DNA of 9,377 nucleotides, taken from an uncultured Veillonella sp. Its GTDB lineage: Bacteria; Bacillota; Negativicutes; Veillonellales; Veillonellaceae. The first letter of the stretch is position 1. The number at the start of each line of letters is the position of its first letter. Positions 6,310 to 9,377 of the stretch are shown piece by piece. Location of the stretch: positions 1 through 9,377 of the forward strand of contig CAKPXR010000055.1 in the NCBI GenBank assembly GCA_934202215.1. Reading direction: 5' to 3'. Both the position numbers and the translations under genes were made by a program. The notes beneath the pieces are model-generated. The model made no database searches, was not told the origin of the DNA, and saw nothing but the letters and a program-made list of their open reading frames with translations.

Positions 6310-6381
6310 AACACTAAACACACAAAACTATACACACACATACATAATACACTTACACACACAATAAATAATTACACACAC
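6310..6381 (+). repeat. G-free CA-rich tract with repeated TACACACAC
   Basis: There is no G in 72 nt. TACACACACA occurs at 6331-6340 and 6354-6363, and a nine-base version at 6373-6381, spaced 23 and 19 bp. It starts about 50 nt after the PepSY stop codon. C-rich, G-poor RNA of this kind is typical of Rho loading sites, so it may help terminate the PepSY transcript. Confidence 0.5.
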
Positions 6382-6479
6382 GCAGCCCTCTGGATTGGAT
6401 AGACAAACATTGACTCTCTCCTATGCCGTCTGTCGTTCAGGGGGCCCCTTATGCATTGTGGTTCCCTCCCAATCATAAG

Positions 6480-6500
6480 ATTATATACTTGGTATATAAT
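6480..6500. promoter_or_regulatory. 21-bp inverted repeat overlapping a TATAAT box
   Basis: ATTATATAC (6480-6488) and GTATATAAT (6492-6500) are perfect 9-bp arms around TTG. The right arm contains TATAAT (6495-6500), so a bound repressor could block a promoter here. No good -35 is visible 16-18 bp upstream. Confidence 0.4.
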
Positions 6501-6506
6501 ACTCTC

Positions 6507-6606
6507 TCTCACAATAAGAACGTAACTGCTTTACAGTACGCTAGGTATAGGGGAGCAGGAAAGCCCGTAATACATGTAGACCGCTGCATGTACTACGGGC
6601 TTTTTT
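6507..6606 (+). ncRNA. Possible small RNA ending at the isolated terminator
   Basis: If the TATAAT at 6495-6500 works, transcription would start near 6507 and stop at the terminator at 6561-6606, giving about 100 nt. No RNA family is recognised and no open frame with a ribosome binding site lies inside. The alternative is the 3' end of a long PepSY transcript. Confidence 0.25.
6561..6606 (+). terminator. Strong plus-strand intrinsic terminator
   Basis: A 9-bp stem (aagcccgta 6561-6569 with tacgggctt 6594-6602) continues after an A/C mismatch into 6 bp (tacatg 6571-6576 with catgta 6587-6592). It leads into six T (6601-6606). It lies 300 nt beyond the nearest plus-strand stop codon. Confidence 0.85.
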
Positions 6607-6660
6607 CTTAGTAATAATATAAATATGTATGTTGTAGGTTTCATAAATATTGAAAACGCA

Positions 6661-6696
6661 AAAAGCGCAGATAGTGTAATGGATATCTGCGCTTTT
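6661..6696 (-). terminator. Terminator of alr
   Basis: A perfect 13-bp stem (aaaagcgcagata 6661-6673 with tatctgcgctttt 6684-6696) has a 10-nt loop. On the minus strand it runs into TTTTTGCGTTTT. It starts 42 nt after the alr stop codon; on the plus strand it is followed by TTTTGTTT, so it may work both ways. Confidence 0.85.
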
Positions 6697-6738
6697 GTTT
6701 ATATGTAGTCTTTAAATTTAGTATTTATATCCAGTATT

Positions 6739-7851
6739 TTATATGTATTGTCTAGGTACGCGATCAGAGAAACCACAGAAGATTTCGTAGGGAATTGTAG
6801 ATGCAAGAGCGGCAATTTCTAAGGCAGAGATGCTTTCATGACCTTGAGAACCTAAGAGTACAACCTTGTCACCAGGTTGTACAGTAATCGTATCTGGAAT
6901 GGATACCATGAATTGGTCCATACAGATACGGCCTACTACAGGACAACGTGTACCATGAATGAGAACGGTACCACGATTAGACAAGCTGCGAGGATATCCA
7001 TCTGCATAGCCTACAGGGATGGTCGCAATCGTCATTGGTTCTGGCGTTACATATGTAGAACCATAGCCGATACCTTCGCCAGCTTCCAAATGCTGTACAT
7101 GTACTACTTCGCTGTGGAAGGAGAGGACTGGTTTCAACCCCAATCGATTTGGTACATCAAGGGATGGCATAATGCCATATTGAATAATGCCAGGGCGGGC
7201 ATCGGTAAATAAGCTATCTTTTACAGATAATAACCCAGCACTATTGGCCAGGGAGAATCGATAGTCCGCATCAGGTCTAAAGGCACGAATTTCGTCTACC
7301 ATCTTATGGAATTTTTGTGCCTGCCCATGAGCGTGGCTTTGATCGGCCGCATCAGCGTTACTCATATGAGAGAAGAAACCGTCTACTTCAAGGTTTTCAT
7401 AGGACTCAACGCGTTTTATAAATTCTACAGCATCCTCTGGTTTAATACCAATGCGATGCATGCCTGTATCAACAGCAATAGCAACGCGAATGATCATATC
7501 ATGATTTTCTGCTACTTTGTCTAGTGCTTCCAAATCTGTAGATTCGCATACGGCAGGAATGGAATTTGTGTCTGCTACAAGCTCAAAAGATTGTGGACGT
7601 GTGAGACCTAGTAGGTAGATTGGCACCATAATACCGGCATTGCGAAGTGGAACAGACTCTTCAGGAATAGCAACGGCTAAGGATTCATAACCTTCCTCAA
7701 CGGCAATACGGCCCATCATAACGCTTCCGTGACCATAGCCATTGGCCTTGATAACAGCGGTAGATGTGCTCCATTCCGGTAAACTATCTTTAATTTTGCG
7801 CAAGTTCTCGCGAACGAGACTTGTATTTATGGTCAAATAGGTGGGTCTCAT
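6739..7851 (-). CDS. alr: Alanine racemase
   Basis: 370 residues from ATG 7851-7849, with GAGGAA just upstream; an in-frame TTG four codons earlier overlaps that site and is not preferred. The enzyme interconverts L- and D-alanine in the cytosol with pyridoxal phosphate, supplying D-Ala for peptidoglycan. The N-terminal TIM-barrel has AVIKANGYGHG (Schiff-base Lys35), DTGMHRIG (about 128-135), SHMSNAD and ARPGIIQYG (Arg219, which contacts the cofactor nitrogen in the family). The C-terminal beta domain has GIGYGSTY (catalytic Tyr263), PVGYADGYPR and GRICMDQF. Length and motifs are those of an ordinary, complete Alr. It stands alone with its own promoter and terminator and is divergent from the dehydrogenase gene. 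Substrate specificity for other amino acids cannot be excluded, but nothing suggests it. Confidence 0.95.
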   Translation of the reverse strand: MRPTYLTINTSLVRENLRKIKDSLPEWSTSTAVIKANGYGHGSVMMGRIAVEEGYESLAVAIPEESVPLRNAGIMVPIYLLGLTRPQSFELVADTNSIPAVCESTDLEALDKVAENHDMIIRVAIAVDTGMHRIGIKPEDAVEFIKRVESYENLEVDGFFSHMSNADAADQSHAHGQAQKFHKMVDEIRAFRPDADYRFSLANSAGLLSVKDSLFTDARPGIIQYGIMPSLDVPNRLGLKPVLSFHSEVVHVQHLEAGEGIGYGSTYVTPEPMTIATIPVGYADGYPRSLSNRGTVLIHGTRCPVVGRICMDQFMVSIPDTITVQPGDKVVLLGSQGHESISALEIAALASTIPYEIFCGFSDRVPRQYI

Positions 7852-7883
7852 GGTATTCCTCAATTCTATATAACATTAATCTT

Positions 7884-7911
7884 ATTGTATAACTTTTGGG
7901 GAATTAAACAA
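7884..7911 (-). promoter_or_regulatory. Candidate alr promoter
   Basis: On the minus strand TTGTTT (complement of 7906-7911) and TACAAT (complement of 7884-7889) are 16 bp apart. The start would be near 7877 and the leader about 26 nt, ending in the GAGGAA ribosome binding site. Confidence 0.5.
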
Positions 7912-8019
7912 TACTTTTGTGAAAGTTTTATACAGAAATATTGGTTTTTATGATTTTTATACATATATTATATACAATAAACATGAAAGTATACTAATTA
8001 ACATAGTTAGCTGTGATAT

Positions 8020-8057
8020 TAATAGTATAAATTTATATAAATAATAGTATAATTTAT
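8020..8057. repeat. Direct repeat with 22-bp period
   Basis: TAATAGTAT followed by AA and TTTAT occurs at 8020-8036 and 8042-8057, differing by one A. The offset is 22 bp, about two DNA turns, so both copies face the same side. It could be paired binding sites or chance in AT-rich DNA. Confidence 0.35.
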
Positions 8058-8069
8058 AGTAAGGTATGA

Positions 8070-8168
8070 TATATGCTTTCTTTGGCTAATAGATTGGTTA
8101 TGAATGATTTAGATAAAATTGTAGTCATCTAATATCGTGAACATAGCCAGATTACTTGTAGGATTGGA
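8070..8168 (+). pseudogene. Possible decayed remnant of an ABC-exporter ATPase C-terminus
   Basis: One frame reads LSLANRLVMNDLDKIVVI from an ATG at 8073, then a stop at 8130-8132, then YREHSQITCRIG. The first part resembles the H-loop region of ABC exporters (I-A-H-R-L-x-T-x-x-x-A-D-K-I-V-V-I). The second resembles the following G-x-I-x-E-x-G-T-H-x-E-L-L stretch. No Walker or signature motif is visible upstream and a stop precedes it at 8067-8069. The match is short and may be chance. The 19-codon frame also has AAGG at 8061-8064, so a leader peptide is an alternative. Confidence 0.25.
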
Positions 8169-8185
8169 ATTATTAATTATATAAT
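8156..8185 (+). promoter_or_regulatory. Candidate promoter of the D-2-hydroxyacid dehydrogenase gene
   Basis: TTGTAG (8156-8161) and a perfect TATAAT (8180-8185) are 18 bp apart. The start would be near 8192, leaving a leader of about 18 nt that carries AGGAGG (8199-8204). Confidence 0.55.
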
Positions 8186-8209
8186 ATAGCATCTATGTAG
8201 GAGGTTCTC

Positions 8210-9163
8210 ATGAGCGAACGTGTAGTAGTAGTAAACGCAGGTAAAATGAATTATGACCATGCATTAGATTTTTCTATTTTATCTAATGATGTGCAGGTCT
8301 ATGATAATAGTACAAATGAAGAGCTTATTGAACGTATTCAAGGCGCACGTGTAGTAGTGACAAAAGAGCTTCCTGTTAATGCTGAGTTACTTTCAAAGTT
8401 CCCAGATACAGTAAAGCTCATTGTAGAAGCAGGTACAGGTTATAATAATATTGACCTTAATGCAGCAAAGGAACGAGGCATCACTGTATGTAACATTCCA
8501 GCATACAGCACAGAGCGCGTAGCACATACGGTCATCATGATGATCCTTAATTTTGCGTCCACTATGCAGAAACAAATTGGTATGCTTGCCAAAGGTGATC
8601 GCAGCAATTTTACAAAATATTTACAAGTGAGCCATACAGAAGTGAATGGTAAAACATTAGGTGTTGTTGGTGCTGGTCACATCGGTATGGAAGTTATCAA
8701 AGTAGCTAAAGCGCTAGGTATGAATATCTTGATTCATACGCGTACACCAAAGGCTGATGGTGATGGCATTCGTTATGTAAGCCTTGATGAATTACTAGAA
8801 AATAGTGATTATATTACATTGCATTGCCCATTGAATGACCAAACTAAGCACATGATTAATAAAGAAACCATCGCTAAGATGAAACCTAGTGCAGTTATCA
8901 TCAATACGGGCCGTGGTCCACTTATTAATGAAGGAGACCTTTGTGAAGCATTGGCAGCTAAGAGCATCGCAGGTGCAGGCCTTGATGTACAAGAGGTAGA
9001 GCCTCCAGCAGAAGATAGCCCTCTATATACATTAGATAATGTTATCATCACTCCTCACATGGGCTGGAAAGGCCTTGAAACACGTCAACGTTTGGTAGGC
9101 ATCATTCGTGACAATGTACAAGCCTTCTTTAAAGGTGAACCTATTAACGTAGTATCTAAATAA
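8210..9163 (+). CDS. D-2-hydroxyacid dehydrogenase, hydroxypyruvate/glycerate reductase type
   Basis: 317 residues from ATG 8210, six bases after AGGAGG. The family reduces 2-keto acids to D-2-hydroxy acids with NAD(P)H in the cytosol. The N-terminal substrate domain is split around a Rossmann domain. Visible motifs are AGTGYNNID (about 74-82), the nucleotide loop GVVGAGHIGMEV (about 151-162), HCPLNDQTKHMIN, NTGRGPLINE (catalytic Arg235), GAGLDVQEVEPP (catalytic Glu264) and TPHMGW (catalytic His283 with the HxGW pattern). The residues after the second Rossmann strand read ILIHTRTP, without the acidic residue usual for NAD, and with Arg178. This resembles the NADPH-preferring glyoxylate/hydroxypyruvate reductases, so NADPH use is likely but inferred. 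The exact substrate (hydroxypyruvate, glyoxylate or another keto acid) cannot be read off. Complete, single gene, closed by the terminator at 9266-9297. Confidence 0.88.
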   Translation: MSERVVVVNAGKMNYDHALDFSILSNDVQVYDNSTNEELIERIQGARVVVTKELPVNAELLSKFPDTVKLIVEAGTGYNNIDLNAAKERGITVCNIPAYSTERVAHTVIMMILNFASTMQKQIGMLAKGDRSNFTKYLQVSHTEVNGKTLGVVGAGHIGMEVIKVAKALGMNILIHTRTPKADGDGIRYVSLDELLENSDYITLHCPLNDQTKHMINKETIAKMKPSAVIINTGRGPLINEGDLCEALAAKSIAGAGLDVQEVEPPAEDSPLYTLDNVIITPHMGWKGLETRQRLVGIIRDNVQAFFKGEPINVVSK

Positions 9164-9265
9164 AATAGATATTAGAATAAATAGAATATCAAATAGAACA
9201 CTGCACTGATAGTAGTGAAAATAGTGTACCAATTATAGATATTAAAATAGTCTATAAATACAATA

Positions 9266-9297
9266 AGAGCCGTCCCCGGTTGTGTGGGGGCGGCTCT
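9266..9297 (+). terminator. GC-rich terminator after the dehydrogenase gene
   Basis: A 12-bp stem (9266-9277 with 9286-9297, one G-U wobble) has an 8-nt loop. The tail ATTGTTATTGTCTTT is only moderately T-rich. It lies about 100 nt after the stop codon. Confidence 0.75.
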
Positions 9298-9316
9298 ATT
9301 GTTATTGTCTTTAGAC

Positions 9317-9341
9317 TGGTTCGCGACGTAGTCGCGAACCA
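9317..9341. repeat. Perfect GC-rich hairpin 1 of a tandem pair
   Basis: TGGTTCGCGAC (9317-9327) and GTCGCGAACCA (9331-9341) form an 11-bp stem with loop GTA. It has no U-tail. Its GC content stands out from the AT-rich surroundings, as in REP-type or IS200/IS605-end hairpins. Confidence 0.6.
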
Positions 9342-9347
9342 TTAAAC

Positions 9348-9364
9348 CACCCGCTATGCGGGTG
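9348..9364. repeat. Perfect GC-rich hairpin 2 of a tandem pair
   Basis: CACCCGC (9348-9354) and GCGGGTG (9358-9364) form a 7-bp stem with loop TAT, six bases after hairpin 1. The following CGGCAACGAAAGT runs to the window end, so the element may continue beyond it. Confidence 0.6.
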
Positions 9365-9377
9365 CGGCAACGAAAGT

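Larger units (their letters stand above)
6262..6738. other. 477-bp non-coding stretch between the PepSY-like gene and alr
   Basis: In order it holds a 72-nt G-free CA-rich tract (6310-6381), about 100 bp with locally higher GC including GGGGGCCCC (6440-6448), and a 21-bp inverted repeat over TATAAT (6480-6500). A strong plus-strand terminator (6561-6606) and the alr terminator (6661-6696) follow. The convergent genes do not need two separate hairpins 300-400 bp from the left stop, so a small RNA or long 3' untranslated region is possible. No protein gene is supported. Confidence 0.6.
7852..8209. other. 358-bp AT-rich divergent intergenic region
   Basis: It carries the alr promoter near 7884-7911, a direct repeat at 8020-8057, a short stretch resembling the end of an ABC transporter ATPase (8070-8168), and the promoter of the dehydrogenase gene (8156-8185). 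The central part, 7912-8019, is very AT-rich with nothing else recognisable. Confidence 0.55.

Noticed and set aside
6310..6381. CRISPR array suggested by repeated TACACACAC
   Set aside because: The repeats are too short and unequal, spacers are low-complexity, and no cas gene is present.
6383..6480. 6S or SRP RNA in the GC-richer part of the stretch before alr
   Set aside because: I could not find the closing helices or conserved loops of either RNA; only a 6-bp GATTGG/CCAATC pairing is visible.
6423..6611. 62-codon open frame in the stretch before alr
   Set aside because: It covers the inverted repeat and ends inside the terminator tail; no ribosome binding site.
8073..8132. Leader peptide of 19 codons upstream of the dehydrogenase
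   Set aside because: It has an AAGG site, but the dehydrogenase promoter lies downstream of it, there is no attenuator hairpin, and no run of regulatory codons; the ABC-remnant explanation fits the residues better.

Overview
The window reads as a chromosomal segment of a low-GC, AT-rich diderm Firmicute, most likely Veillonella or a close Negativicutes relative. This is inferred from base composition, strong AAGGAGG-type ribosome binding sites, many U-tailed hairpin terminators and the protein families present; nothing in the window proves the genus. There are eight or nine genes and no rRNA, tRNA, CRISPR array, phage gene or transposase.

Layout. (1) 1-660: the 3' part of a TroA/ZnuA-type metal-binding lipoprotein gene of an ABC transporter, followed by a terminator. 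(2) 911-3002: three consecutive genes for multi-pass membrane proteins with a Yip1-like look. The first two form an operon ending at a terminator at 2268-2299; the third stands alone. (3) 3062-3958, minus strand: a cysteine-rich FliB-type lysine-N-methylase homologue, convergent with the third membrane gene across a shared 12-bp hairpin. (4) 4118-6261: two paralogous exported proteins with tandem PepSY-like units. The second carries a long Ala/Pro/Val-rich and then Lys-rich insert, and its reading frame is broken at a run of nine A. (5) 6262-6738: a non-coding stretch with a 72-nt G-free CA-rich tract, a 21-bp inverted repeat over a TATAAT box, and an isolated strong terminator. (6) 6739-7851, minus strand: alanine racemase. 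(7) 8210-9163: a D-2-hydroxyacid dehydrogenase of the hydroxypyruvate/glycerate type, divergent from alr. (8) 9266-9377: a GC-rich terminator followed by two perfect GC-rich hairpins that run to the window edge.

Most genes look like single transcription units with their own terminators. The most notable point is the split PepSY gene. The downstream frame continues the paralogue alignment exactly (VVD-N-IGAN-L...), and both frames can be joined only between 5740 and 5824, where the A9 tract lies. The intact product would be an exported protein of about 354 residues with an extremely Lys-rich linker. It could be phase-variable, rescued by slippage, a recent pseudogene, or a sequencing error. 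A lysine-methylase homologue encoded nearby gives a testable, speculative substrate link.
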